Counted from the stretch's first letter, positions 26,461 to 35,285 are shown. The stretch: 60,321 nucleotides of DNA from Mesotaenium endlicherianum (GCA_009602735.1 WELA01011736.1:1-60321), one strand, 5' to 3'. Notes: a model not told the origin generated them from the letters alone. A program made the numbers and translations.

Positions 26461-28505
26461 TATGAGATCACTGTGGTTTCAGGAGGCGCAATGGTTTCAC
26501 CGGGAATATTCTGCCCGGCATGGCCGTTGCTCTGTTCTGCCGATATTTCCAGCAGTTTCTTTTCTTCAAAAGGTCTTCTTCCGATCAGTTCCTCCACATC
26601 ACTCTTGTGCAGCACTTCTTTGTCCAGCAGCTCTTTCGCCAGTATCTCTACTTCCTGTTTTTTCTCAGTCAACAATTGCAAAGTGCGCTTATATGCTTCA
26701 TCAATGATGTTCCTTACTTCTTCGTCGATGATCTTGCCGGTTTCTTCGCTGTATGGTTTGGTGAAGGTATTCTCCTGCGAAGGATCGTAGAAACTTACGT
26801 TTCCTACTTTGTTATTCATACCATAAGCCGTTACCATACTGTAAGCGATCTTGGTAATCTGTTGCAGGTCGTTGGCTGCACCGGTAGATATTTTACCAAA
26901 GAATATCTCTTCTGCGGCACGGCCACCCAGGGTCATACAGATCTGGTCCATCAATTGATCGGTTGTATAGAGGTATTGCTCTGTAGGCGTGTATTGGGCA
27001 TATCCCAATGCTGCCGTACCACGCGGTACGATGGTTACTTTCAACAACGGGTAAGCATGTTCCAGGAACCAACCGCAGATAGCATGTCCAGCTTCATGGT
27101 ACGCGATCACGGCTTTCTCGTTCGGCGCAATGATCTTGTTTTTCTTTTCCAGTCCGCCGATAACCCTGTCGATCGCATCCTGGAAATCGCTCATATCCAC
27201 CGCTTCTTTATTCTTACGGGCTGCTATCAGCGCCGCTTCATTACATACGTTGGCAATATCCGCGCCTGCGAAACCAGGTGTTTGTTCGGCCAGTTTATGC
27301 AGGTCGAGCGTTTCGGAAATTTTGATCGGGGTCAGGTGTACTTTAAAGATCGCTTCCCTCCCTTTTACATCGGGCCTGTCGATCGATATCTGCCTGTCGA
27401 AACGGCCGGGGCGCAACAACGCGCTGTCCAGCACATCGGGCCTGTTGGTGGCCGCCAGTATGATGATACCGGTATCGCCGCCAAAACCATCCATCTCTAC
27501 CAGCAACTGGTTCAATGTATTCTCGCGTTCGTCGTTGCTCATGATGGCATTGCGTCCGCGGGCACGTCCTATGGCGTCGATCTCATCAATGAAAATGATA
27601 CAGGGCGCTTTTTCGCGGGCCTGTTTGAACAGGTCGCGTACGCGGCTGGCGCCTACGCCCACGAACATTTCCACGAAATCGCTACCACTGAGGCTGAAGA
27701 AAGGAACCTGCGCTTCACCCGCCATGGCTTTGGCCAGCAGGGTTTTACCGGTTCCGGGAGGACCCACCAGTAGTGCGCCTTTGGGTATCTTTCCGCCCAG
27801 TGAGGTATATTTTTTAGGGTTTTTGAGGAAGTCCACGATCTCCATCACTTCCACTTTGGCTTCATCGAGACCGGCTACATCGGCAAAAGTGATGTTCACT
27901 TTGGCGCCTTTGTCGAACAGGGTGGCTTTCGATTTGCCAATGTTGAAAATACCACCCGGACCGCCACCGCCTGCGGGGCCGCCCATCTTACGCATCAACA
28001 GTATCCATACAACAATGATAAGGCCGAGAGAGAATACGGCATTGATAACGGGACTGAACCATTCCGCTTCTTCAATCGCATTCTGGGGTACTTCTTCTAT
28101 TTTGTAGGTCTTATATACATCGGCCAAACCACTCTGGAAAGCGGTCCAATCGGTCACTTTAAACACAAACAAGGGACTCTGCTTTACTTTATCTTTCGTA
28201 AGCACCTGCTTGAATTTCTGTACATAGAAATCCTTTGCCAGGCTATCTTGTTTGATATAAATCCTTACCTCGTGTTTATTGGTCACCATATCCAGCTTCT
28301 CCACATCGCCCTTGATCAGCATTTTTTGTTTGAACTCCTGCTCCGTGGTTCGGGTGAGGTCGGGCGCAAAACGCATAAACTGCGCCGAAAGCAGGATGAT
28401 GGCAATGATGGCGTAAACCCAGTAGGGGTTGAATTTGAATCCCTTGCGTGGTCCATCGCCTTTGTCCTGCATGCCCGGCTTCGTATTCTTATTTTCCTGT
28501 AACAT
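26460..28505 (-). CDS. ftsH: ATP-dependent zinc metalloprotease FtsH
   Basis: Membrane-anchored AAA+ protease that degrades damaged membrane proteins and short-lived regulators. The 681-residue protein has two spans (about 27-46 and 152-170) around a periplasmic domain. Then come Walker A GPPGTGKTLLAKAMAG, Walker B CIIFIDEIDAIGRARG, the second region of homology ATNRPDVLDSALLRPGRFDR and the zinc site HEAGH near residue 470. All catalytic elements are intact. It follows rsfS and is coupled to the LUD gene. Confidence 0.97.
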   Translation of the reverse strand: MLQENKNTKPGMQDKGDGPRKGFKFNPYWVYAIIAIILLSAQFMRFAPDLTRTTEQEFKQKMLIKGDVEKLDMVTNKHEVRIYIKQDSLAKDFYVQKFKQVLTKDKVKQSPLFVFKVTDWTAFQSGLADVYKTYKIEEVPQNAIEEAEWFSPVINAVFSLGLIIVVWILLMRKMGGPAGGGGPGGIFNIGKSKATLFDKGAKVNITFADVAGLDEAKVEVMEIVDFLKNPKKYTSLGGKIPKGALLVGPPGTGKTLLAKAMAGEAQVPFFSLSGSDFVEMFVGVGASRVRDLFKQAREKAPCIIFIDEIDAIGRARGRNAIMSNDERENTLNQLLVEMDGFGGDTGIIILAATNRPDVLDSALLRPGRFDRQISIDRPDVKGREAIFKVHLTPIKISETLDLHKLAEQTPGFAGADIANVCNEAALIAARKNKEAVDMSDFQDAIDRVIGGLEKKNKIIAPNEKAVIAYHEAGHAICGWFLEHAYPLLKVTIVPRGTAALGYAQYTPTEQYLYTTDQLMDQICMTLGGRAAEEIFFGKISTGAANDLQQITKIAYSMVTAYGMNNKVGNVSFYDPSQENTFTKPYSEETGKIIDEEVRNIIDEAYKRTLQLLTEKKQEVEILAKELLDKEVLHKSDVEELIGRRPFEEKKLLEISAEQSNGHAGQNIPGETIAPPETTVIS

Positions 28506-28577
28506 AACGGTTCTTCTCTCTGGTAATAATAAGGTTTATTGGTGGTAAACGTTCGGCGTTCCCTTTTATTTTAACAA

Positions 28578-28982
28578 TTACAACTCATGTAACTGCGATT
28601 CTGCATCGCTCCACATCTCTTCCAGCCTGTAGAACTTCCTCGATTCAGGATGCATAACATGTACTACAATGTTCACATAGTCTATCAGCACCCATTGTAA
28701 AGCCTGCTTACCTTCGTGTTTATAGGGAATTTCTTCACATAGGAGTTTTACCTGTTCTTCGATATAATCGCTGATGGCCCTCACCTGTATGCTGCTGGAA
28801 GCCTGGCAAACGATGAAAAAATCGGCCGAAGCTTCGGGTATCTTTCGCAGGTCCAGACTCACAATGTTCTCTCCCTTCTTATCTTGTATAGCTTTGATAA
28901 TGGTCTTGAAGATCTTCGAATTGCGTGAGAGCCTTGTTACGGTATTCTTTTTACGGCTTTTTAAAACAGAAAGTGGTTCCAA
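28578..28982 (-). CDS. rsfS: Ribosome silencing factor RsfS
   Basis: Binds ribosomal protein L14 and blocks subunit joining during nutrient limitation. The 134-residue protein has the family core: KGENIVSLDLRKIPEASADF near residue 35-54, FIVCQASSSIQVRAISDYIE near 55, and ALQWVLIDYVNIVVHVMHPE near 93-112, ending FYRLEEMW. No in-frame ATG is available at the N-terminus; the TTG at 28982 is used and is supported by an exact -7 box 21 bases upstream. It precedes ftsH and is divergent from birA. Confidence 0.92.
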   Translation of the reverse strand: MEPLSVLKSRKKNTVTRLSRNSKIFKTIIKAIQDKKGENIVSLDLRKIPEASADFFIVCQASSSIQVRAISDYIEEQVKLLCEEIPYKHEGKQALQWVLIDYVNIVVHVMHPESRKFYRLEEMWSDAESQLHEL

Positions 28983-29003
28983 TCATTATTAAATTAACTT
29001 CGT

Positions 29004-29011
29004 CAAAAATA
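29004..29011 (-). promoter_or_regulatory. Bacteroidota -7 promoter box for rsfS-ftsH
   Basis: On the minus strand TATTTTTG matches TAnnTTTG at 8 of 8, 21 bases upstream of the rsfS TTG start. On the other strand TAACTTCG (28995-29002, 7 of 8) could serve birA, so the two promoters would overlap. Confidence 0.5.
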
Positions 29012-29028
29012 GTAATTCTTTGTCACCA

Positions 29029-29778
29029 ATGGCTGCTAAACGTCACGTCGGTTTACCATTCGTGGAATTATCTAATACAGACAGTACCAACATCCATGCC
29101 ATCAGGCAGTTACAGGCAAATATGGCCGCTCATGGCACCGCTTTTTTTGCTTATGCACAGCATGCCGGCAAGGGGCAAAGGGGTAAAGAGTGGGACAGTG
29201 AACCCGGAAGCAATATCATTTTATCGGTTGTGCTCGACAGTTCTTTCCTGCTGATTACCCAGCAGTTCTACCTAAGTGCGATGGTAGCCCTGGCCTGTCA
29301 CGATTTTTACAGCAACTATGCCGGAGAAGAAACCAAAATAAAATGGCCCAACGATCTTTACTGGCGTGACAGAAAGGCAGGGGGCATCCTCATCGAAACC
29401 CTTGTGAGAGGCCATAAATGGCAGTGGGCGGTTGTAGGAATGGGCATCAACATCAATCAAACGGTATTCCCGCCACAGGCCCGGCGCGCTGTTTCACTGA
29501 AACAGATCACCGGTAAACAATACGATGTTCCCGCATTGGCCCGCGAGCTTTGTGCCTGCCTCGAACGCCGCTACCAGGAGCTCCTCGGAGGACAGTTCGA
29601 ACCCCTGCTCAATGAGTATAACCGGCTCCTGTTCATGCGCAATGAAACCATGAAATTGAAAAAAGAGAGCGTAAGTTTTCAGTGCACCATCAAAAGTGTG
29701 AATCCCGACGGGGCCTTACTGGTAGAAGGGGGAATACAGGACCAGTTCAGGTTCGGTGAAGTAGAATGGATATTTTAA
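29029..29778 (+). CDS. birA: Biotin--[acetyl-CoA-carboxylase] ligase
   Basis: Activates biotin with ATP and attaches it to the biotin carrier of acetyl-CoA carboxylase. The 249-residue protein has the catalytic domain only, without the N-terminal DNA-binding domain of the E. coli repressor form. Visible are STNIHAIRQL near residue 18, the biotinyl-AMP loop HAGKGQRGKEWDS near 43-55, IKWPNDLYW near 100 and GMGININQTVFP near 138, then a short C-terminal SH3-like domain. The ATG at 29029 is preferred to the TTG at 29020. Confidence 0.94.
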   Translation: MAAKRHVGLPFVELSNTDSTNIHAIRQLQANMAAHGTAFFAYAQHAGKGQRGKEWDSEPGSNIILSVVLDSSFLLITQQFYLSAMVALACHDFYSNYAGEETKIKWPNDLYWRDRKAGGILIETLVRGHKWQWAVVGMGININQTVFPPQARRAVSLKQITGKQYDVPALARELCACLERRYQELLGGQFEPLLNEYNRLLFMRNETMKLKKESVSFQCTIKSVNPDGALLVEGGIQDQFRFGEVEWIF

Positions 29779-29786
29779 CCCTTGCT

Positions 29787-30017
29787 TCAGAGTAAAGCAT
29801 CGATCTTTTTAGCAAGTGCATGATCCTTTTCCGTGATCACATCGCCTGCATCATGGGTGTTGAGCCATATCTCTACGCGGTTCCATACGTTGGTCCACAA
29901 CGGATGATGGTTCATTTTTTCTGCTTCAATGGCCACCCTGGTCATGAAAGCAAAGGCCTCCGAAAAATTCCTGAACTCGAATTTCCGGTACAGGCTGTTG
30001 TTTTGTTCAGTCCACAT
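29787..30017 (-). CDS. 4a-hydroxytetrahydrobiopterin dehydratase (pterin-4a-carbinolamine dehydratase)
   Basis: A small 76-residue enzyme that dehydrates the carbinolamine formed by aromatic amino acid hydroxylases. The active-site motif [20 protein letters not shown] (near residue 33-52) has the two histidines and the Trp, and [20 protein letters not shown] follows. The N-terminus is short compared with some homologues but begins at the usual [10 protein letters not shown] strand. No phenylalanine hydroxylase is in the window. It is convergent with birA (8 bases between stops). Confidence 0.92.
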   Translation of the reverse strand: MWTEQNNSLYRKFEFRNFSEAFAFMTRVAIEAEKMNHHPLWTNVWNRVEIWLNTHDAGDVITEKDHALAKKIDALL

Positions 30018-30046
30018 AAGAGTAGATTTCTGATTTGATCGTTTTG

Positions 30047-30481
30047 TTAAAACACCATGTTCCCTTTGTTCTTAATCTGCTCATTGGTGAGTTCCGCTAC
30101 CAGTTGAACGCCATTCAGGTTCTTCACCGACTGTTTGATCCAACTACATTTTTCATCGTCCACCCAATCGCCTTTCATCAGCCAAAGAAAGTCCATATGC
30201 CTGAACTCGGGCAAAAGGTATTCACCATCGAACTGGTTATGGTACAGGTAATGCGTTAAAAAACTGTTCGGCTCTTTCGACTCATACACTGTAAAATAAT
30301 AACTGCGGTCTTTTTTCTTCAGGTGCACTTCAATGCCGGGATTCACGCGAAAATCATAACCCAGCAAATGATTCAATTGCAAACAGAACTGGTAATTTTT
30401 CAGTGGGGCCGTTATACCCAGCAAACGGGTGTCTTCAAAGAAGTCTTCATTGAGTTCTTCTATGTTCAGGCGCAGTTTCAT
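30047..30481 (-). CDS. IPExxxVDY family protein
   Basis: A 144-residue cytoplasmic protein of a Bacteroidota-specific family of unknown function. It begins [20 protein letters not shown] and has [16 protein letters not shown] near residue 90-105, the region that gives the family its name in other members (the motif here is diverged). An exact -7 box ends 5 bases before the ATG, suggesting a leaderless transcript. Confidence 0.75.
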   Translation of the reverse strand: MKLRLNIEELNEDFFEDTRLLGITAPLKNYQFCLQLNHLLGYDFRVNPGIEVHLKKKDRSYYFTVYESKEPNSFLTHYLYHNQFDGEYLLPEFRHMDFLWLMKGDWVDDEKCSWIKQSVKNLNGVQLVAELTNEQIKNKGNMVF

Positions 30482-30486
30482 TCCCG

Positions 30487-30494
30487 CAAAGTTA
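30487..30494 (-). promoter_or_regulatory. -7 promoter box directly before the IPExxxVDY gene
   Basis: Minus-strand TAACTTTG, an 8 of 8 match to TAnnTTTG, five bases before the ATG at 30481. It overlaps the last codon of the upstream M28-like gene. At this distance transcription would start at or within a base or two of the start codon. Confidence 0.5.
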
Positions 30495-31559
30495 GAATTC
30501 CATTTGAGTGGATGGAAGTTTTCCCTGTGTATCCGTTGAAAGGATCAGATCGTATACCTGCTTTACCCTGTCTTTTTCTGCTTCGTAATTGATGGGGCCG
30601 CTGGAAACCGGGGTTTTTGTAAGCCTGATTATATAGTTTGGGGCAACGGGAAGATTGAGGTGCCCATACAGCGGTTCTTTCTCTCCATTTGCATGGTCCC
30701 TGTTCAGGGAGTGCACTACGAGGTAATTATAACGTGGTGTCGCATTCTTTTTCAGTTGCCTGGCAATCTCCATCAGAACAGCCGCATCCGCGCCTGCATC
30801 ATCTTGTTGACTGAGAGCAGCAAAGAGCAATATGGTAGTTGTTGCATGATGATTGATAAACCCGAGCAGGTTTTTCACATGGTAGGTCCGGGGAGTAAAA
30901 CCCGTTTTCAATTCTATGGAAAGTGTTGCTGAACGGTCGGGGAAATGATTTTTCAATCCCTGAGCTGTTATATAGATCACCGGGATCTTTGCTGTTGCAG
31001 TGGTATCGCGTTTGTTGAAACTGAGGTTATCTGGAATGGATGAACTGTTGTACACGAAGTAAGCACTGGCACCTTTTTTAAAAGCGATGTCTGCCATTTT
31101 CCTGATCTCCGCCTCCAGGTTGAACTGCGCATTGTCTTTCTGGTCTTCCAGCAATTCTTTCAGGTCCCTGAACCACGGCTGCCTGTTTTCATTCAACGCC
31201 ATAGCGGCTTCTCCTTTTATCTGCTTTGAAGCACTGAATGCGAGAGGGGTGTAATCGGTTTGCATATCCAGGAGTTGGCCATCTATTTTCAATTGTGTGG
31301 CCGGGTCGATCTGTTTGCCTTCGCTGACATCAAATTCCTGCAAATATCCGTGAACCCCTTTCGGCTCCAGGCCTATTTGCTGGTACTGCTGCACCAGGTA
31401 TTGCATATTGAGGGGCCATTCCGTTAATTGCCGGGTATATCCTTTCAGGTTCGCAACCATTTCTGCATTGGCCCTTTCTTCGGCCTTTCTTTTCTTTCTT
31501 TGGCTTTGGGAATAGGTAACCGCCGGTATCAGCAGTACCATCCATAAAAATTTCTTCAT
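30492..31559 (-). CDS. M28-like secreted protein lacking zinc ligands (probable pseudo-peptidase)
   Basis: A 355-residue protein with a signal peptide (MKKFLWMVLLIPAVTYSQ). The middle (about 95-215) resembles the PA-type insert seen in secreted M28 aminopeptidases (KGASAYFVYNSSS, IPVIYITAQGLK). From about 230, NLLGFINHHATTTILLFAAL and QQDDAGADAAVLMEIARQLK follow the M28 order, but the HxD ligand pair is absent where FAAL stands. The Glu-Glu catalytic pair is also gone (VVHSLNRDHANGEKEP). Only a DD remains. It is most likely a non-catalytic binding protein. It has an exact -7 box upstream and is divergent from feoB. Confidence 0.72.
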   Translation of the reverse strand: MKKFLWMVLLIPAVTYSQSQRKKRKAEERANAEMVANLKGYTRQLTEWPLNMQYLVQQYQQIGLEPKGVHGYLQEFDVSEGKQIDPATQLKIDGQLLDMQTDYTPLAFSASKQIKGEAAMALNENRQPWFRDLKELLEDQKDNAQFNLEAEIRKMADIAFKKGASAYFVYNSSSIPDNLSFNKRDTTATAKIPVIYITAQGLKNHFPDRSATLSIELKTGFTPRTYHVKNLLGFINHHATTTILLFAALSQQDDAGADAAVLMEIARQLKKNATPRYNYLVVHSLNRDHANGEKEPLYGHLNLPVAPNYIIRLTKTPVSSGPINYEAEKDRVKQVYDLILSTDTQGKLPSTQMEF

Positions 31560-31576
31560 ATGTACAGTTAGGATGG

Positions 31577-31584
31577 CAAAAATA
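31577..31584 (-). promoter_or_regulatory. -7 promoter box for the M28-like gene
   Basis: Minus-strand TATTTTTG, 8 of 8 to TAnnTTTG, 17 bases upstream of the ATG at 31559. Confidence 0.5.
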
Positions 31585-31637
31585 ATGCCGTTGTTATTCT
31601 GTTCCCAAACTCGTAAGCACGTGCTTTATATTGCAGC

Positions 31638-31645
31638 TACTTTTG
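31638..31645 (+). promoter_or_regulatory. -7 promoter box for feoB
   Basis: TACTTTTG, 8 of 8 to TAnnTTTG. Transcription would begin about 31650. That would leave the TTG at 31631 outside the message and supports the TTG at 31661 as the feoB start. No iron-box operator was recognised nearby. Confidence 0.5.
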
Positions 31646-31660
31646 CAAACATTTCAGACT

Positions 31661-33772
31661 TTGGGAAAGAAATCGGTACATATAGCCCTGGTTGGTAATC
31701 CCAACAGCGGAAAAAGCTCTTTATTCAACGCCCTTACCGGCCTGAACCAGAAAGTGGGCAACTTCCCCGGTGTTACGATAGATAAGAAAACGGGTTCGCT
31801 CTGGCTGGATGACCAGCAGCAGGCTGAGCTCATCGACCTGCCCGGGACTTACAGCCTCTATCCCCGCCGGGCCGATGAATGGGTGGCTTATAAAGTGCTC
31901 ATGGGTGCCGATCCCGATATCCAAACCGATGTGGTGTTACTGGTAGCGGATGCCAGCAACCTCAAGCGCAACCTGCTTTTCTGCAGTCAGATCATCGACC
32001 TGAAAATACCGGTGGTGATGGCGCTGACCATGAATGATATTGCTGCAAAAAAGAACATCAACATTGATATCAGCGGACTCGAAGCCGAACTGGGTATACC
32101 CGTTGTAGCCGTAAACCCGCGCAAGAACAAAGGTATCGGTAACCTGAAAAAAGTATTACAGCAGGTAGCCCGCATCCATGCAGCCACGCATACCCGTGAT
32201 TTCATCGATACCAAAAAGCTGGCGCCCGAAGCTATTCATGGCGTGCAGCAACTGGCGCCGCAACTGAGCGATTATGCATCGGTGCATTACCTCATCAACC
32301 ATGAACAGTTTCCGCTGGACAATACTTTACAGGCGGCCATTGAACAGGTAGAGATCGATCACAAATTCAACCCCACCAAAACACAGGCTGAAGAGATCAT
32401 GCAGCGATACCATCGCATCCGGCAGATCATGCAACAGAATGTGGTGGAGCCTGGTCCGCTGGAGAAAAAACTGTTCACCGACAAACTCGATAACCTGCTC
32501 CTGCACCGTACCTGGGGTTATATCATTTTATTGACCGTACTGTTCCTCTTGTTCCAGAGTATCTTCTGGCTGGCACGTTTTCCTATGGATGGTATTGAAT
32601 GGAGTTTTCAGCAGGCCAGCAGTTGGTTGGGTAATGTGCTGCCGCAAGCCTGGTGGAGCGATCTGTTCATCAACGGTATTGTAGCCGGACTAAGCGGCAT
32701 ATTGGTGTTCGTTCCACAGATCATGATCCTGTTCGGACTCATTACTTTACTGGAAGATACGGGCTATATGGCGCGCATCAGTTTTTTGAGTGATAAGCTC
32801 ATGCGCAAAGTGGGACTGAACGGTAAAAGTGTGATGCCCATGATCAGTGGCTTTGCCTGTGCCGTCCCTGCCATCATGAGCACCCGCAACATAGAGAATC
32901 GCAAAGAGCGGTTGCTGACCATCCTTATCACACCGTTGATGAGTTGCAGTGCGCGTTTGCCTGTATATACCATATTGATCTCTTTGGTGATTGATGATAA
33001 ATATTATTTCGGTTTTCTCAGCCTGCAAGGATTGGTGATGATGGGTCTCTACCTCCTCGGAACTACTATGGCATTGATTGTGAGCTATGTGATGAAATGG
33101 TTCGTGAAGATCCAGGAAAAGAGTTTCTTCATACTGGAATTGCCGGTATACCGGGCTCCGCGCTGGAAAAATGCGGCCATTACCATGGTGGAAAAAGCCA
33201 GGATTTTTGTAACCGATGCCGGTAAAGTGATCATGGTAATCAGTTTGTTGCTCTGGTTCCTGAGCAATTACGGACCCGATCACCGGATATCAAAATTGGA
33301 AGACAAATATGCGGCGCTGATGCAGCAGATGCCGGCACAAAAAGACTCGTTGCAAAAACACCTGTCTACCGAAAAATTGCAGAACTCTTATGCAGGTATC
33401 CTGGGCAAGACGATTGAGCCGGTGATTGCTCCATTGGGTTATGACTGGAAGATCGGCATTGCTCTTATTACTTCTTTTGCCGCCAGGGAAGTATTCGTGG
33501 GTACCATGGCCACGCTATATAGTGTGGAAGAATCTGATAATTCTTCTCTGCGTGAAAAACTGCAGTCGGCCCGGCATCCCGATGGCCGGCCTGTATATAC
33601 GCTGGCTGCCGCTTTATCGTTGATGGTGTTTTATGTACTGGCCATGCAGTGCATGAGTACATTGGCAGTGGTGAAACGTGAAACCAAGTCGTGGAAATGG
33701 CCTGTATTCCAGTTCACTTACATGACCATACTGGCTTATTCCATGAGCTTCCTGGTATATCATCTCTTCTAG
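31661..33772 (+). CDS. feoB: Ferrous iron transporter FeoB
   Basis: Inner-membrane Fe(II) importer with a cytoplasmic G domain. The G motifs are visible: G1 LVGNPNSGKSSLFN near residue 10 and G3 DLPGTYSL near 56; in the G4 region the usual NxxD reads MNDIAAKK. A helical linker follows (about 180-275), then the membrane part with Gate motifs around FACAVPAIMSTRNIENRKER near 400 and the second Gate near TSFAAREVFVGTMATLY. No ATG lies near the G1 motif. I use the TTG at 31661 (703 residues); a TTG at 31631 would add 10. No feoA was seen next to it. It is convergent with the beta-lactamase-like gene, with stop codons overlapping at CTAG. Confidence 0.94.
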   Translation: MGKKSVHIALVGNPNSGKSSLFNALTGLNQKVGNFPGVTIDKKTGSLWLDDQQQAELIDLPGTYSLYPRRADEWVAYKVLMGADPDIQTDVVLLVADASNLKRNLLFCSQIIDLKIPVVMALTMNDIAAKKNINIDISGLEAELGIPVVAVNPRKNKGIGNLKKVLQQVARIHAATHTRDFIDTKKLAPEAIHGVQQLAPQLSDYASVHYLINHEQFPLDNTLQAAIEQVEIDHKFNPTKTQAEEIMQRYHRIRQIMQQNVVEPGPLEKKLFTDKLDNLLLHRTWGYIILLTVLFLLFQSIFWLARFPMDGIEWSFQQASSWLGNVLPQAWWSDLFINGIVAGLSGILVFVPQIMILFGLITLLEDTGYMARISFLSDKLMRKVGLNGKSVMPMISGFACAVPAIMSTRNIENRKERLLTILITPLMSCSARLPVYTILISLVIDDKYYFGFLSLQGLVMMGLYLLGTTMALIVSYVMKWFVKIQEKSFFILELPVYRAPRWKNAAITMVEKARIFVTDAGKVIMVISLLLWFLSNYGPDHRISKLEDKYAALMQQMPAQKDSLQKHLSTEKLQNSYAGILGKTIEPVIAPLGYDWKIGIALITSFAAREVFVGTMATLYSVEESDNSSLREKLQSARHPDGRPVYTLAAALSLMVFYVLAMQCMSTLAVVKRETKSWKWPVFQFTYMTILAYSMSFLVYHLF

Positions 33773-34635
33773 TTATAATATTCCCATAGCAGCTTCGATA
33801 ATTTGCGCGTGAGCACCCAGGCTTCGTTGGTAGATTCATCCCAACTGATATCTTTATTATTCTTGGTGCAGATGCAAAAAACATAACTGCATTTCTTTCC
33901 GTTCACAAACAACACCTCATTCCGGGTAGCGTCTACCGCACCGCTTTTACTGGCAACAAAAACATCGGACGGTATCTGCGAAATAGCATTCTCATCCCAA
34001 TAATTCCTGCCCAGCAAGCGCAACATCATCTGGCTGGTGCTGTCGCCGATCACCTGCTTCTTCACAATCATTTCCATGAGCGATGCCATTTCCCTGGGCG
34101 ATGATTGTCCCCATCCGTACATATTCCTGTTGGCTTCCCTTCCCGGCGTGCGGCTGTTCACCCTGGTTACTTTCAGACCGAGGCTATCCATGAGCTCGTT
34201 GATGCGTGTGCCTTTACCTGCCAGGGTTTGTAACCAGAGGCTGGCTGTATTGTCACTCATAGTAAGCATGAGCATCATCACTTTGCTCAGTTCAATCTTT
34301 TCGCCGTTCTTGAAAGAACCCAATATGTCTACCCCTTCGTACAGGAGCGAGTCTTTATAAGTGAGTACCTGGTGGTAATCCAGTTCTTTTCTATGAATCT
34401 TATCCATGATACCTGTCAGAATAGGCACTTTGACCATGCTGGCCGTAGGAAAAACCGTATCGGCATTGATGGACACTATGCGGTCCCTTTTGAGATCGTG
34501 TACATATATGCCAATGTCGCCATTGAATCCTTTCAGCAACTGGGTCACCTGTTGTTGCAGGCGTTGATCTGCTTTCTGTGCAAAACAAGCAATCGTTAAT
34601 AAAAGGTAACTGAAGAAAACTGTGGTTTGTTTCAT
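33769..34635 (-). CDS. Class A beta-lactamase-like serine hydrolase
   Basis: A 288-residue secreted protein with a signal peptide ending CFAQ. The penicilloyl-serine transferase motifs are present: SxxK as TASMVKVP near residue 65, SDN as MSDNTASLW near 120, and the KTG-type triad as ASKSGAVDATR near 220. A possible omega-loop Glu occurs in TPGREANRNMYG near 155, but its equivalence to Glu166 cannot be fixed by eye. It could be a true beta-lactamase or a related peptidoglycan-active hydrolase. The frame extends to an ATG at 34668, but the ATG at 34635 gives the signal peptide. Confidence 0.85.
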   Translation of the reverse strand: MKQTTVFFSYLLLTIACFAQKADQRLQQQVTQLLKGFNGDIGIYVHDLKRDRIVSINADTVFPTASMVKVPILTGIMDKIHRKELDYHQVLTYKDSLLYEGVDILGSFKNGEKIELSKVMMLMLTMSDNTASLWLQTLAGKGTRINELMDSLGLKVTRVNSRTPGREANRNMYGWGQSSPREMASLMEMIVKKQVIGDSTSQMMLRLLGRNYWDENAISQIPSDVFVASKSGAVDATRNEVLFVNGKKCSYVFCICTKNNKDISWDESTNEAWVLTRKLSKLLWEYYN

Positions 34636-34823
34636 GGTAACAGTAGTCTGATGAAACAAGTTAAGCATTTTTAGGCATTAAGAGGACTGTTGAAAAATGA
34701 GAGATGAGTCTTGAAGAATTTCTTGAGTCGGATAAAATGCAACAATTATTAGTTGCCAAAACCAACATTTTGAGGGCACTTTTGGCAGGAAATAAATTTA
34801 TTGGCTGCCAAAACCAGAGTGAA

Positions 34824-35285
34824 TTATTGTCCATCCCAGGCTACGAGTATTTCTTCGGTATGTTTTTTTGAAACCGGTTTTGCGATGATCTTTCTGATGA
34901 TGCCTTTTTCATCGATCAGGAAAGTAGTGCGTTTGGTGCCGATGATGGTACGGCCCATAAACTGCTTCTCGCCCCATACCTTGTATTGATTTACAATGGT
35001 GAGGTCTTCATCAGCAATAAGTGAAAAAGGCAAGCTGTATTTGGTTTCAAATTTCTTGTGCTTTTTCACACTGTCGGTACTCACACCGATCACTTTGAAT
35101 CCTCGTTTGGTGAGTTCGCTATAATTGTCGCGCAGGTTGCAGGCCTGGTTGGTGCAGGTAGGGGTATCGTCGTGCGGGTAAAAATAGAGTACTACTTTGC
35201 TTCCTTTGAAATATTCCAGTGAAATCGCTTTCCCGTTCTGGTCAACCCCTTTGAAAACAGGGGCTTTGCTTCCTTCTTTTAGCAT
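34824..35285 (-). CDS. bcp: Thioredoxin-dependent peroxiredoxin (Bcp/PrxQ type)
   Basis: Reduces hydrogen peroxide and organic hydroperoxides. The 153-residue protein has the AhpC/TSA fold with VVLYFYPHDDTPTCTNQACN near residue 30-49: peroxidatic Cys in TPTCT and the resolving Cys five residues later, as in PrxQ. FKVIGVSTDSVKKHKKF follows near 58. The usual GCT is TCT here, a small variation. There is no signal peptide. An inverted pair TTTTGGCAG / CTGCCAAAA just past the gene (34782-34810 region) may act as its terminator. Confidence 0.93.
   Translation of the reverse strand: MLKEGSKAPVFKGVDQNGKAISLEYFKGSKVVLYFYPHDDTPTCTNQACNLRDNYSELTKRGFKVIGVSTDSVKKHKKFETKYSLPFSLIADEDLTIVNQYKVWGEKQFMGRTIIGTKRTTFLIDEKGIIRKIIAKPVSKKHTEEILVAWDGQ

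Noticed and set aside
26520-28107. Long plus-strand frames (over 300 codons) opposite ftsH
   Set aside because: ftsH is unambiguous on the minus strand; the opposing frames result from its codon usage and show no domain.
34704-34871. 55-codon plus-strand frame starting MSLEEFLESDKMQQLL in the gap after the beta-lactamase-like gene
   Set aside because: It runs antisense into the end of bcp, has no promoter box or ribosome site that I can see, and the inverted TTTTGGCAG/CTGCCAAAA words it contains are better explained as a bcp terminator. Kept only as a weak possibility.
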